NCBI RefSeq assembly: GCF_008041945.1
Contig: NZ_VKAD01000003.1
Span: forward strand, 1 to 64,000
Direction: 5' to 3'
From: Reinekea thalattae
Lineage (GTDB): Bacteria > Pseudomonadota > Gammaproteobacteria > Pseudomonadales > Natronospirillaceae
Length of the DNA stretch: 64,000 bases
A program made the translations under genes and the position numbers. Shown here one piece after another: positions 1-9,197 of this stretch; the stretch's first letter is position 1, and each line of letters begins with the position of its first letter. A model generated the notes under the pieces. That model was not told the DNA's origin and made no database searches. It was given only the letters and a program-made list of their open reading frames with translations.

Positions 1-457
1 AAGGTATAAAGGCAAATGAAAGCAACGTGTTTGTAGTGTTGTAGTGATGGACAGCCCGCAATGCCCCTTACCGGCTCGAGAACTCGCTGCGCTCAGACAC
101 ACTCGCCGATAAACACGCATTGCTGACTGTTCTTGCAGTGACCTTTGGATAGTAGAAAATAGATAAAAAAACAACTATAGAAAACGGCAGAAGATTGAAA
201 GTAAAGGGCGCTCTGGCTCTGCCCTAGCGAAGGTGTTTGAGCGCAGCGAGTTCTTGAGCTGGGCTAGGTAGATCGCCCTGAGCAAGGGCTGGCTTTAAGT
301 ACGCTTGGCTTGGACAAAAGAAAGTTCACAATGCGTTGAAACGCTGCATACCAAATTTAGTTACTTTAGTTTTGGCTAAGAAATATGACTGTTTTGTGAC
401 TATCGGGACTGTAGGAGAGCTCAAGGAAAATTTAAGATTACTGCTCTGGTCTTAACG
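1..457. other. Non-coding stretch with inverted repeat
   Basis: No convincing gene is seen here. The stretch carries an imperfect 26-base inverted repeat (75-100 and 233-258, two mismatches) and several GC-rich short palindromes such as GCCCT..AGGGC around 267-290. The only other open frame is a 68-codon minus-strand frame overlapping the next gene, which has no recognisable character. The sequence resembles an interspersed intergenic repeat rather than coding DNA. Confidence 0.5.
75..258. repeat. Inverted repeat pair, 26-base arms
   Basis: The left arm 75-100 and the reverse complement of 233-258 agree at 24 of 26 positions, with a perfect 16-base core GAACTCGCTGCGCTCA. The arms are 132 bases apart. 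The core is itself rich in CTCGC/GCGAG palindromes, like REP-type elements. No transposase is nearby. Confidence 0.7.
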
Positions 458-1060
458 TTGGATTTAAAAATAGTGTTTAAGTATGTCCTTTCAATATTAG
501 TCTTCATGCTATGTCTTACTGTTTTCGCCGAACAGCTGTCAATAATCACCTCCGAAGCCGGACCAATAGAATGGTCGCAAAATACGATATTGTTACTGGC
601 GTTGATTGCTTGGCTTGCTGTTACCATTCGTCAGCGAAAAACGGGGAGTGGTAGTTTTAGTTTTGTCTTTTCTGGTTTTTTTTCGATATTAAGTTATGGC
701 GTACTTGGTCGAGAATTAAGTTGGCTAGAAGTTCTTGGTGTTAGTGAGCATATTGCTGAAATTATTGAGTTAGCATCAATTATCTTTGCCGTATTGATAC
801 TTACCTTGCTTGCGTATATTTGGTTTAAAGATACAGATAGCTATAAAAAATCTTTAGCTGATTGGTTTAAAACCAGTGCTTTTTTCTATCTACTATTTGC
901 GCTTTTCTTTGTGTTAGTGGGTGATGTTTTTGAGAAAAAATTAATCCCTGTCCATGAATATCGTTTGTATGAAGAAATGGCAGAACTCACGGGTTATATC
1001 TTTCTATTAGTTGCTGCTTTATGTGAATGGCCTTTACGTTTTCTTCAGCGTAAAGAATAA
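458..1060 (+). CDS. Unknown multi-spanning membrane protein
   Basis: I do not recognise this 200-residue protein. It shows about five hydrophobic segments (near residues 7-24, 43-57, 67-80, 103-124 and 141-158, with a further one near 178-193) separated by short charged loops, so it is an inner-membrane protein. The chosen start is TTG at 458; the frame is open back to 389 but has no ATG or GTG there, and no good ribosome binding site precedes the TTG, so the start is uncertain. A weak hairpin with a T-tract follows at 1117-1143. It stands alone, upstream of a DMT transporter on the same strand but 250 bases away. Confidence 0.6.
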   Translation: MDLKIVFKYVLSILVFMLCLTVFAEQLSIITSEAGPIEWSQNTILLLALIAWLAVTIRQRKTGSGSFSFVFSGFFSILSYGVLGRELSWLEVLGVSEHIAEIIELASIIFAVLILTLLAYIWFKDTDSYKKSLADWFKTSAFFYLLFALFFVLVGDVFEKKLIPVHEYRLYEEMAELTGYIFLLVAALCEWPLRFLQRKE

Positions 1061-1116
1061 TTTATTCTGCATACACTCACCTAGAAAAATAATTTGCGCA
1101 AAGAATATCAAAATGA

Positions 1117-1143
1117 GGGTGGCTTTTTAGCGCACCCTTTATT
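1117..1143 (+). terminator. Probable rho-independent terminator
   Basis: GGGTG (1117-1121) pairs with CACCC (1133-1137), with partial GC pairing inside the loop, and is followed by TTTATT. It would end the transcript of the membrane protein gene at 458-1060. Confidence 0.45.
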
Positions 1144-1311
1144 CCAGTCTAACAACTACCTAAACCCGGTAAAATCGATCTTCATTTTGCTACAGGCGTT
1201 TAGCACATTAAGCCAAAGTCAGTTACTGAAAGTACAGTTAACTTAAAATAAACAGCTAGCAGATCAAAGAATACTGTGACACATTACCGCCGAAAATTTA
1301 TTAACAATTAA

Positions 1312-2208
1312 GTGGTGTATAAATTGGATCGAAATATACCGGCTATGTTTTTACTTGTATGTGGTAATGCCGTAGCCATGATATCCGATGTTTTTATTAA
1401 AGAGTTTGCTCACCAAGTTTCGGTCCCGCAATTTGTCTTGCTAAGAACACTTATTACTATTGTCTTTTTGCTGCCATTTTTAAAACTATCGCACAGCGAT
1501 GGATTAATGACAGGCTGGAAAGTACTGCTATTACGAGCTCAAGTAAGCGTGTTTGGTATCATTTGTATGGTGGTGTCGCTTAAGTATCTCTCTCTCGCAT
1601 CCGCTAATGCTGTGTTTTATACCGCCCCTATAATGGTGAGTTTAATGGCGGCTATTTTTTATCGGGAAAAATTAACTCCTGTCAGTGTCACTTCGGTATT
1701 TCTTGGCTTTATAGGCGTGCTGCTTATTTTGCGGCCAACCAGTGTTGAGTTAGCGAGTTTGTCGGCATTAGGCGTTGCGGTTTCTCAGGCGGTTGCAATT
1801 GTTTTAGTTAAAAAATTGCCGAAAGAAAAATCACCGATTGAATCACTTTTCGTCATGCATCTGTTTATGGTGCCGGCGTTATTATTGTTGTCTTTGTTTG
1901 TATGGCAGCAGATAACGCTCGGTGCGTTGGTGGGTGCATTAGGATCTTCAATCTTTATCGTCTGCTACAACCTTGCGGTGTTGTTTGCCTATCGTATGGC
2001 GGAGGCTAATAAAATTGCGAGCTCCGAGTACACCGGTATGCTTTGGGCAATTTTAGCCGGTTGGCTATTCTTTAGTGAGGTTCCAGATCTTTGGGTCTTG
2101 TTAGGCTCTGGACTCATTATTTGTCCCTTGGTTTGGCTTGCTTATATTGATCGATCAACTAAAAAAGCTATCGAACTTAAGCAGTTGCATGGTGTTGCAG
2201 GTGATTGA
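1312..2208 (+). CDS. EamA-family DMT transporter
   Basis: A 298-residue inner-membrane transporter of the drug/metabolite transporter superfamily, with ten hydrophobic helices forming two EamA repeats (about residues 10-140 and 150-277). The substrate cannot be told from sequence; relatives export metabolites or take up compounds such as S-adenosylmethionine. A GTG start at 1312 is used, with a second GTG one codon later; no strong ribosome binding site is seen. It converges on the EF-G gene and shares a bidirectional terminator with it. Family assignment is firm, function open. Confidence 0.85.
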   Translation: MVYKLDRNIPAMFLLVCGNAVAMISDVFIKEFAHQVSVPQFVLLRTLITIVFLLPFLKLSHSDGLMTGWKVLLLRAQVSVFGIICMVVSLKYLSLASANAVFYTAPIMVSLMAAIFYREKLTPVSVTSVFLGFIGVLLILRPTSVELASLSALGVAVSQAVAIVLVKKLPKEKSPIESLFVMHLFMVPALLLLSLFVWQQITLGALVGALGSSIFIVCYNLAVLFAYRMAEANKIASSEYTGMLWAILAGWLFFSEVPDLWVLLGSGLIICPLVWLAYIDRSTKKAIELKQLHGVAGD

Positions 2209-2233
2209 GCGATAGCTATAAATAATAAGCCAT

Positions 2234-2269
2234 AAAAAAAGCCCGATTGTTGAAACAATCGGGCTTTTT
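2234..2269. terminator. Bidirectional terminator
   Basis: GCCCGATTGTT and AACAATCGGGC form an 11-bp stem flanked by an A-run on the left and a T-run on the right, so it can end transcription of both convergent genes (the DMT transporter and the minus-strand EF-G). Confidence 0.9.
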
Positions 2270-2288
2270 AGTAGGTGTAAAGCGCTAA

Positions 2289-4376
2289 TTATTTAGCTGA
2301 GTTACGCTCTTTAACTTCTGCAATAATTGTTTCTGCTACCGAGGCAGGGCACGGTAGGTAGTGGCTGAACTCCATAGAGAATTGACCACGACCAGAAGTA
2401 ATAGTACGTAAGTGGCCGATATAACCAAACATTTCTGATAATGGAACGTCTGCTTTAATACGAACACCCGTAGCACCAGGTTCTTGGTCTTTGATCATGC
2501 CACGACGACGGTTAAGGTCACCGATAACATCACCAACATTGTCTTCTGGTGTGAACACATCAACTTTCATGATTGGCTCAAGAAGTTGCGCGCCAGCTTT
2601 AGGAATTGATTGACGGAATGCACCTTTTGACGCAATTTCAAAAGCTACTGCTGATGAGTCAACTGCGTGGAAGCCACCGTCATATAATTCTATTTCAACG
2701 TCCAGTACTGGGAAGCCAGCAAGAACACCTTCTTCCATCATCGATTTAAAACCTTTTTCGACAGCAGGGAAGAATTCTTTCGGTACGTTACCACCAACAA
2801 CCGTAGACTCGAATTTGAAGCCAGAACCAGGCTCACCCGGTTTAATACGGTAATCAATTTTCGCGAATTGACCAGAACCACCAGACTGTTTCTTATGGGT
2901 ATAAGAGTCTTCGATTTCACGGGTGATCGTTTCACGGTAAGCCACCTGAGGTTGACCTACTTCAAGCTCAACACCGTAAGTACGCTTAAGGATATCGACC
3001 TTAATATCAAGGTGAAGCTCACCCATACCTTTAAGGATGGTTTCGCCTGAATCTTCATCAGTTTCAACTTGGAAAGAAGGATCTTCTGCAACCATTTTAC
3101 CGATCGCGATACCCATTTTCTCAGAGCCGCCTTTATCTTTAGGCTTAACAGCAATAGAGATTACTGGCTCAGGGAAGATCATAGCTTCAAGAGTACATTC
3201 ATGCTTAGGATCACAAAGAGTATGACCTGTTTGAACGTTCTTCATGCCTACAACCGCTAAAATGTCACCAGCTTGCGCTTCTGAAATTTCGTTACGGTCA
3301 TCTGCTTGCATCTCAACCATACGGCCGATACGTTCAGTCTTACCCGTTGCAGAGTTAAGTACGGTGTCGCCTTTTTTCATCACACCTGAGTAGATGCGGA
3401 TAAAAGTAAGAGCACCAAAGCGGTCATCCATAATTTTGAACGCTAATGCTTTTAATGGCTCTTCAGCAGATACTGTTGCTACTTCACCAGTCGGCTCACC
3501 CGTTTCTGGATCAGTTAGAGGTTGAGGATCAACTTCAGTCGGAGATGGTAAGTAATCAACAACAGCGTCAAGAACGTTTTGAACACCTTTGTTTTTGAAT
3601 GCAGAACCACAGAATGTTGGGAAGAACGTAAGATCACGAGTACCTTTACGGATACAGGCTTTGATTTGCTCTTCAGTTGGCACTTCGCCTTCCATGTAAG
3701 CCATCATCAAATCGTCGTCGACTTCAACGGCGGTTTCGATTAATTGCTCATGGTACATGTCAACATCATCAACCATGTCCGCAGGAACATCAGTTATTTC
3801 GTAGTTCTCAGGAAGACCAGTATCGTCCCAAACATAAGCTTTCTTAGTCAGAACGTCTACGACACCAACGAAGTCATCTTCACGACCGATTGGTAATGTC
3901 ATAACTAATGGGTTTGCAGCAAGTACGTTTTTAACTTGATCTACAACGCGGAAGAAGTCGGCACCCATACGGTCAAGCTTGTTGACGAAGATGATACGTG
4001 CAACTTCGGAGTCATTTGCATAACGCCAGTTGGTTTCTGATTGTGGTTCAACACCACCAGAGCCACAGAATACACCGATGCCACCGTCAAGAACTTTAAG
4101 AGAACGGTAAACTTCTACTGTGAAGTCAACGTGTCCAGGGGTGTCAATAACGTTTAAGCGGTGATTTTTCCACTCACACGTTACGGCAGCTGACTGGATA
4201 GTAATACCACGTTCAGCTTCCTGTTCCATGAAGTCAGTCGTAGACTCGCCATCATGTACTTCACCGGTTTTATGAATTTTACCGGTTAATTTCAAAATAC
4301 GCTCAGTTGTCGTTGTTTTACCAGCGTCAACGTGAGCGAAAATACCAATGTTTCTGTAGTGAGATAGATCTGCCAT
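2289..4376 (-). CDS. fusA2: Second elongation factor G (EF-G paralog)
   Basis: A 695-residue translational GTPase. The G domain shows G1 AHVDAGKT (residues 14-21), switch II DTPGH and NKLD; domains II-V follow, including domain [11 protein letters not shown] and the C-terminal [11 protein letters not shown]. It differs clearly from the str-operon EF-G at 21214-23310, which is the canonical one, and resembles the EF-G1B/FusA2 group of Pseudomonas and Vibrio. EF-G translocates tRNA-mRNA on the ribosome and recycles ribosomes with RRF; how this organism divides these tasks is not visible. Start: ATG at 4376 (MADLS..) preceded by GAGAG; an in-frame TTG four codons upstream is less likely. It is divergent from birA. 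Confidence 0.9.
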   Translation of the reverse strand: MADLSHYRNIGIFAHVDAGKTTTTERILKLTGKIHKTGEVHDGESTTDFMEQEAERGITIQSAAVTCEWKNHRLNVIDTPGHVDFTVEVYRSLKVLDGGIGVFCGSGGVEPQSETNWRYANDSEVARIIFVNKLDRMGADFFRVVDQVKNVLAANPLVMTLPIGREDDFVGVVDVLTKKAYVWDDTGLPENYEITDVPADMVDDVDMYHEQLIETAVEVDDDLMMAYMEGEVPTEEQIKACIRKGTRDLTFFPTFCGSAFKNKGVQNVLDAVVDYLPSPTEVDPQPLTDPETGEPTGEVATVSAEEPLKALAFKIMDDRFGALTFIRIYSGVMKKGDTVLNSATGKTERIGRMVEMQADDRNEISEAQAGDILAVVGMKNVQTGHTLCDPKHECTLEAMIFPEPVISIAVKPKDKGGSEKMGIAIGKMVAEDPSFQVETDEDSGETILKGMGELHLDIKVDILKRTYGVELEVGQPQVAYRETITREIEDSYTHKKQSGGSGQFAKIDYRIKPGEPGSGFKFESTVVGGNVPKEFFPAVEKGFKSMMEEGVLAGFPVLDVEIELYDGGFHAVDSSAVAFEIASKGAFRQSIPKAGAQLLEPIMKVDVFTPEDNVGDVIGDLNRRRGMIKDQEPGATGVRIKADVPLSEMFGYIGHLRTITSGRGQFSMEFSHYLPCPASVAETIIAEVKERNSAK

Positions 4377-4555
4377 GGTTGCTCTCAAAATAATATAGTC
4401 AGGATAAAATCGAGCGGTACTATACAGGAAAGTGAGAAAATTTTTAGCTTATCTTGCAAAGTTGTTTAAAACTTCGGCGATTATTTGTAAAAATTTCCGT
4501 TTTAACTCGTATTTGGCTGATATCAAGCCGGAATTTCATAGAAAAAGGGCGGTGT

Positions 4556-5551
4556 GTGGAACAGAAAATTAGGCTTTTGAGTGTAATGTCGGACGGTGCA
4601 TTAAGGTCGGGTCCGAGTTTAGCTGAAGAGCTAGGCGTCACTCGTGCAACCGTATCGCAGTGGATTCAAGCATTAGAAGGCTTGGGCTTGGAATTCAATA
4701 AGGTTAAGGGTAAGGGGTATAGGCTGTGTACGCCGGTGCAGTTGTTGGATCGTCAGCGCCTCGTTGCGGATTTAACATCTAAGGCGACAGATGCCTCGTT
4801 CGCAGTGGTTGATGTATTGGCCCAAACGCACTCCACCAACAGTGTCGCCCTCGATGCCGACTATAAAACAGGACGTTGGCACCTGTATGCTGCAGAGCAC
4901 CAAACGGCGGGGCGAGGCCGAAGAGGGCGTGTTTGGCAAAGTATGCCCTGTACTAATTTGATGTTTTCACTTGGCTACCAGGCGAGCCTACCAATGAGCT
5001 TAATCTACCTATCGAGTTTAATCGTGGGTTATGCCATTGCAGATGAACTGAATCAGCGGTATCAGATAGACGCCAAAATAAAGTGGCCTAACGACATCTA
5101 TATAGCGGATAAAAAACTCGCTGGCGTGCTGTGTGAGCTTAAGGGGACGCCTGCAGATGAAGTTCTACTGGTTCTTGGCGTTGGTATTAACTTGCTGGCG
5201 CGCCCTGTCTTAGCGTCCGACCCTAATGCCGTAGTGGCTAACATGCCGACTTCTCTGGCCGAGGTTTTCGGTGGTGATATTGATCGGACTTCATTATTGG
5301 CGGCACTGGTATCTCGCATTGTAGGTGTTATGGCTGATATAGACCGCCTTGGCGTTGCGTGGTTTATCGAGCAATGGTCTCGTTTGGATATGCTGCAAGG
5401 TCAGCCATTGAGGTTGATTAAAGGAAGTGATTGTTATCAAGGGTTGGGTCGAGGTATCGATGAGGCTGGGCAGTTGAGGGTTGAGACTGAGCATGGCGAG
5501 GTTTTGCTATTTAATGGTGGTGAAGTTTCGGTGCGTCGGGCGGATGCCTAG
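4556..5551 (+). CDS. birA: BirA biotin-protein ligase / repressor
   Basis: A bifunctional protein of about 331 residues: an N-terminal winged helix-turn-helix (about residues 8-62) that represses biotin genes, and a biotin--[acetyl-CoA-carboxylase] ligase domain that makes biotinyl-5'-AMP and transfers biotin to the carboxylase carrier lysine. The ligase shows the biotinyl-AMP loop AGRGRRGRVW and KWPNDIYI...KLAGVLCEL, then a C-terminal SH3-like domain. The GTG at 4556 is chosen because AAAAAGGG lies seven bases upstream and the length then matches BirA; the frame is open further up, but that extension is not BirA-like. In pseudomonads coaX usually follows birA; it is absent here. Confidence 0.92.
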   Translation: MEQKIRLLSVMSDGALRSGPSLAEELGVTRATVSQWIQALEGLGLEFNKVKGKGYRLCTPVQLLDRQRLVADLTSKATDASFAVVDVLAQTHSTNSVALDADYKTGRWHLYAAEHQTAGRGRRGRVWQSMPCTNLMFSLGYQASLPMSLIYLSSLIVGYAIADELNQRYQIDAKIKWPNDIYIADKKLAGVLCELKGTPADEVLLVLGVGINLLARPVLASDPNAVVANMPTSLAEVFGGDIDRTSLLAALVSRIVGVMADIDRLGVAWFIEQWSRLDMLQGQPLRLIKGSDCYQGLGRGIDEAGQLRVETEHGEVLLFNGGEVSVRRADA

Positions 5552-5656
5552 CTATTTAGTGGTTAACAATGTCTATCGGCTGAAAGGCATACTTTAGTTT
5601 GGCTCTCAGTCATGAAATATGAGGTTGTAAAAATATAAAGTTATGGGCGTTATTAA

Positions 5657-6073
5657 ATGAAGTGGATATTGATGGTGTTGGTTGTGTTTAACCTTAGCTT
5701 TGTTGGCTATCAGTTCTGGTATTCAAACCAGCAGGCTCAAGGTGGCGCTGATGATACATCTGCATTGATTAACAACTTAGCGTTAAGTGCATCGCAAAAG
5801 CAGAGATTAGAGGCAAGCGGTTTATCGGTGTTGGCTCGTGGAGTAACCGAGGAGTCTTTTTGTATTCGTATCGAAGGTTTAACTCAGTCTGGTAATTTTG
5901 ACATAGCGCAATCGCGTTTGGGTGCCATTGAAATATATCCGGTATCTGCAGAGAAGGGTGATGGAGAAATAACTATTCGCCCGACAGCAGAGTCTTTTGT
6001 TGACCTGCAATCGTTAGAAGCTTTGCTGAGTGACCTCGGTGATTTGGAATTTATTCGATATCGGTGCGATTAG
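5657..6073 (+). CDS. Small anchored protein of unknown function
   Basis: A 138-residue protein with an N-terminal signal anchor (about residues 3-20) followed by a soluble, probably periplasmic region with one cysteine near the middle and one next to the C-terminus. It lies in the slot between birA and the tRNA-tufB operon where pseudomonads have coaX and a SPOR-domain gene. It could be a shrunken relative of the latter, but I see no clear SPOR motif, so this is only a position-based guess. The tRNA promoter's -35 box starts two bases after its stop codon. Confidence 0.6.
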   Translation: MKWILMVLVVFNLSFVGYQFWYSNQQAQGGADDTSALINNLALSASQKQRLEASGLSVLARGVTEESFCIRIEGLTQSGNFDIAQSRLGAIEIYPVSAEKGDGEITIRPTAESFVDLQSLEALLSDLGDLEFIRYRCD

Positions 6074-6075
6074 GC

Positions 6076-6104
6076 TTGCAATTGCAAAAATATAGCACTA
6101 ATAT
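6076..6104 (+). promoter_or_regulatory. Sigma70 promoter of tRNA-tufB operon
   Basis: TTGCAA (6076-6081), 17-base spacer, TAATAT (6099-6104), followed by a GC-rich discriminator GCGCGCC. A GC-rich discriminator is typical of stable-RNA promoters under stringent control. Confidence 0.7.
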
Positions 6105-6233
6105 GCGCGCCTTCGCGCTACGCGAGGGATGGGCAAAGTTGAGATTTGGTGTCTAAGTGCTTGTTCTAATTGGAAAACTTCTAAATTTGAAGTTGACAGT
6201 CAGAATAACCTCAGGCAGACTTTGCGCCCGTTT

Positions 6234-6317
<84 letters not shown>

Positions 6318-6342
6318 TTTTCTTCTTCGGAAGGAAAGGCAT

Positions 6343-6416
<74 letters not shown>

Positions 6417-6427
6417 ACTGGTGTTTT

Positions 6428-6502
6428 GCTCGCGTAGCTCAGTGGTAGAGCACTCCATTGGTAATGGAGAGGTCATGAGTTCAAATCTCATCGTGAGCAC
6501 CA
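6428..6502 (+). tRNA. tRNA-Thr (GGT)
   Basis: Acceptor GCTCGCG/CGTGAGC (one G-T pair), anticodon stem CTCCA/TGGAG, loop TTGGTAA with anticodon GGT at 6460-6462 and encoded CCA. It is last of the three tRNAs before tufB. Confidence 0.97.
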
Positions 6503-6516
6503 TATTGAAATTTGTT

Positions 6517-6545
6517 AAGGCAGGCACTAAAGTGACTGCCTTTTT
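6517..6545 (+). terminator. Attenuator hairpin between tRNA-Thr and tufB
   Basis: AAGGCAG (6517-6523) pairs with CTGCCTT (6536-6542), with an inner CACT/AGTG stem, followed by TTTTT ending at 6545. It has the form of a rho-independent terminator inside the operon and would reduce read-through from the tRNAs into tufB, or serve as the tRNA 3' processing end. Confidence 0.7.
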
Positions 6546-6590
6546 GGCATTAGTGAAATATAAATAGTTAACCCTGAAAAGGCGATTGAT

Positions 6591-7814
6591 ATGGCAAAGG
6601 CTACATTTGAGCGTACTAAGCCCCATGTAAACGTGGGCACAATTGGTCACGTTGACCACGGTAAAACTACTCTAACAGCTGCGTTGACGCGCGTGTGTTC
6701 TGAGGTTTGGGGCGGCGAAGCGATCGACTTTGCTGGTATCGATAATGCTCCTGAAGAGCGTGAGCGTGGTATTACTATCGCGACTTCGCACGTTGAGTAT
6801 GATTCTCCAACTCGTCACTACGCACACGTTGACTGTCCTGGACACGCCGATTATGTGAAAAACATGATTACTGGTGCTGCTCAGATGGATGGTGCAATTC
6901 TTGTTTGTGGTGCAACTGACGGCCCTATGCCTCAGACTCGTGAGCACATCTTGCTTTCAGGTCAGGTTGGTGTTCCGTACATCGTTGTATTCTTGAACAA
7001 AGCTGATCTTCTTGCTGAAGATTGTGGCGGCGTTGATTCTGAAGAATATGCAGAGATGCTAGAGTTGGTTGAGATGGAAATTCGTGATCTTCTTTCTCAG
7101 TATGAGTTCCCTGGTGATGATGCTCCTATCATTGCGGGTTCTGCATTGATGGCTCTAGAAGGTAAAGATGAGAACGGTCTAGGTACAACGGCTGTTAAGT
7201 CTCTAGTTGAAGCTTTGGATTCTTATATTCCTGAGCCAGAGCGTGCTATTGATATGCCGTTCTTGATGCCTATCGAAGATGTATTCTCGATTTCTGGTCG
7301 TGGTACTGTTGTAACGGGTCGTGTTGAGCGCGGTATCGTTAATTCAGGCGACGAAGTTGAAATTATCGGTATCAAAGAAACAACTAAGACTACTGTAACT
7401 GGTGTTGAAATGTTCCGTAAGCTGCTTGACGAAGGTCGTGCGGGTGAGAACATTGGTGCATTGCTACGTGGTACTAAGCGTGAAGAAGTTGAGCGTGGTC
7501 AGGTTCTAGCTGTTCCTGGTTCTATCACTCCTCACACTAAGTTCGAGTCTGAAGTTTACGTACTAAGCAAAGATGAAGGTGGTCGTCACACTCCATTCTT
7601 CAAAGGTTACCGTCCACAGTTCTACTTCCGTACAACTGACGTAACTGGTGCTTGTGAGCTTCCAGAAGGCGTAGAAATGGTTATGCCTGGTGACAACATC
7701 AAGATGGTTGTTACTTTGATTGCACCGATCGCGATGGACGAAGGCTTGCGCTTCGCTATCCGTGAAGGTGGCCGTACAGTTGGTGCGGGCGTTGTTGCTA
7801 AAATCATCGAGTAA
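6591..7814 (+). CDS. tufB: Elongation factor Tu
   Basis: A 407-residue GTPase that carries aminoacyl-tRNA to the ribosomal A site. The G domain shows [16 protein letters not shown] and NKAD; the two beta-barrel domains follow ([14 protein letters not shown]-terminal [12 protein letters not shown]). It is longer than the 394-residue E. coli protein, mainly through an insertion after NKADLL and a few loop residues, as in many Oceanospirillales and Cellvibrionales. Placement after tRNA-Tyr/Gly/Thr marks it as the tufB-type locus. No second tuf gene is present after fusA in this window. A strong terminator follows. Confidence 0.98.
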   Translation: MAKATFERTKPHVNVGTIGHVDHGKTTLTAALTRVCSEVWGGEAIDFAGIDNAPEERERGITIATSHVEYDSPTRHYAHVDCPGHADYVKNMITGAAQMDGAILVCGATDGPMPQTREHILLSGQVGVPYIVVFLNKADLLAEDCGGVDSEEYAEMLELVEMEIRDLLSQYEFPGDDAPIIAGSALMALEGKDENGLGTTAVKSLVEALDSYIPEPERAIDMPFLMPIEDVFSISGRGTVVTGRVERGIVNSGDEVEIIGIKETTKTTVTGVEMFRKLLDEGRAGENIGALLRGTKREEVERGQVLAVPGSITPHTKFESEVYVLSKDEGGRHTPFFKGYRPQFYFRTTDVTGACELPEGVEMVMPGDNIKMVVTLIAPIAMDEGLRFAIREGGRTVGAGVVAKIIE

Positions 7815-7834
7815 TCGATAGTTTTACGACTTCA

Positions 7835-7857
7835 AAGGGTGCTTCGGCACCCTTTTT
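7835..7857 (+). terminator. tufB terminator
   Basis: AAAGGGTGC-TTCG-GCACCCTTT hairpin with a UUCG tetraloop and a T-run ending near 7857, 20 bases after the tufB stop. Confidence 0.92.
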
Positions 7858-8008
7858 GGTGGAAGTGTTGTATTTGTCGGCACTTTTGCTCGTTAAAGTA
7901 TCTTCTTGGGTTGGCTGGATATTTTGTTGTAATTTCAATAAGATAGCTCGCCTGTTCCTAAGGGGTTGTCCTTCTGATGACCTTATTTCTTTCAGGATGC
8001 TTTAACTC

Positions 8009-8037
8009 TTGTAAGTGGGTGGTCTTTGGCGTAAAAT
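8009..8037 (+). promoter_or_regulatory. Sigma70 promoter of tRNA-Trp/secE operon
   Basis: TTGTAA (8009-8014), 17-base spacer, TAAAAT (8032-8037), then a GC-rich CCGCCGCC discriminator about 20 bases before tRNA-Trp. Confidence 0.65.
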
Positions 8038-8058
8038 CCGCCGCCCTATTTACGCACT

Positions 8059-8134
8059 AGGCCAGTAGTTCAATTGGTAGAGCGTCGGTCTCCAAAACCG
8101 AAAGTTGGGGGTTCGAGTCCCTCCTGGCCTGCCA
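8059..8134 (+). tRNA. tRNA-Trp (CCA)
   Basis: Acceptor AGGCCAG/CTGGCCT, anticodon stem TCGGT/ACCGA, anticodon CCA at 8092-8094, T-arm GGGGGTTCGAGTCCCTC and encoded CCA at 8132-8134. It precedes secE, as in many gammaproteobacteria. Confidence 0.97.
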
Positions 8135-8167
8135 TTTTTTTTATTGATAGCTCAGGTATTTATCTAA

Positions 8168-8536
8168 ATGAATGCAAAGGTGTCGCCCTCCAGTAAAGTA
8201 ATGAGCTTCGTGAAGTGGCTTGTTGTTTTTGTTTTGATTGTGTTGGCTATAGGCGGTAACTACTACTACTCTGAACAGCATTTGATCTTACGTGTTGTTG
8301 GTGTGTTGTTGCTGTTAGGTGTTGCGCTCGGTGTAGCGTTAACTACTGAAAAAGGCCGGGCGATATCTAGGCTGCGTAAAGAAGCGTGGACAGAAATTCG
8401 TAAGGTTGTTTGGCCGACTCGTCAAGAAACTCTTCAGACAACATTGATTGTTGTTGTTTTTGTGGCCGTGGTAGCTTTAGTGCTCTGGTTGGTTGATATG
8501 CTTTTGGGTTGGGGCGTTTCTTTCATTATTGGATAA
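8168..8536 (+). CDS. secE: Preprotein translocase subunit SecE
   Basis: A 122-residue inner-membrane subunit of SecYEG. It has three hydrophobic helices (about residues 15-30, 39-57 and 90-117), as in the enterobacterial form. The conserved amphipathic cytoplasmic stretch with [16 protein letters not shown] lies before the last helix. It sits 33 bases after tRNA-Trp and 13 bases before nusG, the usual secE-nusG order. Confidence 0.96.
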   Translation: MNAKVSPSSKVMSFVKWLVVFVLIVLAIGGNYYYSEQHLILRVVGVLLLLGVALGVALTTEKGRAISRLRKEAWTEIRKVVWPTRQETLQTTLIVVVFVAVVALVLWLVDMLLGWGVSFIIG

Positions 8537-8549
8537 AAGGGTTGGCAAT

Positions 8550-9083
8550 ATGTCTAAGCGTTGGTACGTGGTTCACGCATACTCGGGCTACGAAAAGCGC
8601 GTCGCCGGTTCCTTAAAGGAGCAGGTCGAACTGCAGAATATGCAGGATATGTTTGGGGAAATTCTTGTCCCAACAGAATCTGTCGTCGAGATGCGTGACG
8701 GCAAGAAGCGCAAAAGTGAGCGCAAGTTCTATCCAGGTTATGTTTTGGTTGAAATGGATATGAACGATGAATCTTGGCATTTGGTTAAAAGTACGCCAAG
8801 AGTTATGGGCTTTATTGGTGGTACTGCCGAAAAGCCTGCACCATTAACCTCTAAAGAAGCTGATGCTATTTTGCAGCGGGTTAAAGAGGGTGCAGATACA
8901 CCGACTCAGAAAACTATTTATGAGCCAGGTGAAGTTGTTCGCGTTATTGATGGTCCGTTTGCTGACTTCAATGGCACGGTCGAAAAAGTGAATTACGAGA
9001 AGAGTCGCTTGCAGGTCTCTGTTTCTATCTTTGGGCGTGCGACGCCAGTAGAGCTCGAATTCTCACAGGTTGAAAAGAGCTAA
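8550..9083 (+). CDS. nusG: Transcription factor NusG
   Basis: A 177-residue elongation and Rho-coupling factor. The NGN domain (about residues 5-115) begins [13 protein letters not shown] and contains [10 protein letters not shown], which contacts RNA polymerase. The C-terminal KOW domain (about 125-177) has [16 protein letters not shown], which binds Rho or ribosomal S10. The ATG at 8550 is chosen over an upstream in-frame start overlapping secE because family members begin MSKRWYVV. It lies in the secE-nusG transcription unit. Confidence 0.97.
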   Translation: MSKRWYVVHAYSGYEKRVAGSLKEQVELQNMQDMFGEILVPTESVVEMRDGKKRKSERKFYPGYVLVEMDMNDESWHLVKSTPRVMGFIGGTAEKPAPLTSKEADAILQRVKEGADTPTQKTIYEPGEVVRVIDGPFADFNGTVEKVNYEKSRLQVSVSIFGRATPVELEFSQVEKS

Positions 9084-9095
9084 CTAATTAAAATC

Positions 9096-9117
9096 AAACC
9101 CAGCTTATGCTGGGTTT
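9096..9117 (+). other. Intercistronic hairpin nusG-rplK
   Basis: AAACCCAGC-TTAT-GCTGGGTTT forms a perfect 9-bp stem, followed by GTTGC with no real T-tract. It may be a weak terminator, a processing site or an exonuclease barrier between secE-nusG and the ribosomal protein genes. Confidence 0.6.
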
Positions 9118-9197
9118 GTTGCATCTTTATGGAAAGTATAAAGAATCAAGTAGGCGGGGAGCAGTAATGCGTTTGGACCCATTAAGAGGAAGCTATA

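Noticed and set aside
4454-4555. Extended N-terminus of BirA
   Set aside because: 34 extra residues are open upstream, but they contain no BirA-like sequence and the GTG at 4556 has a good ribosome binding site.
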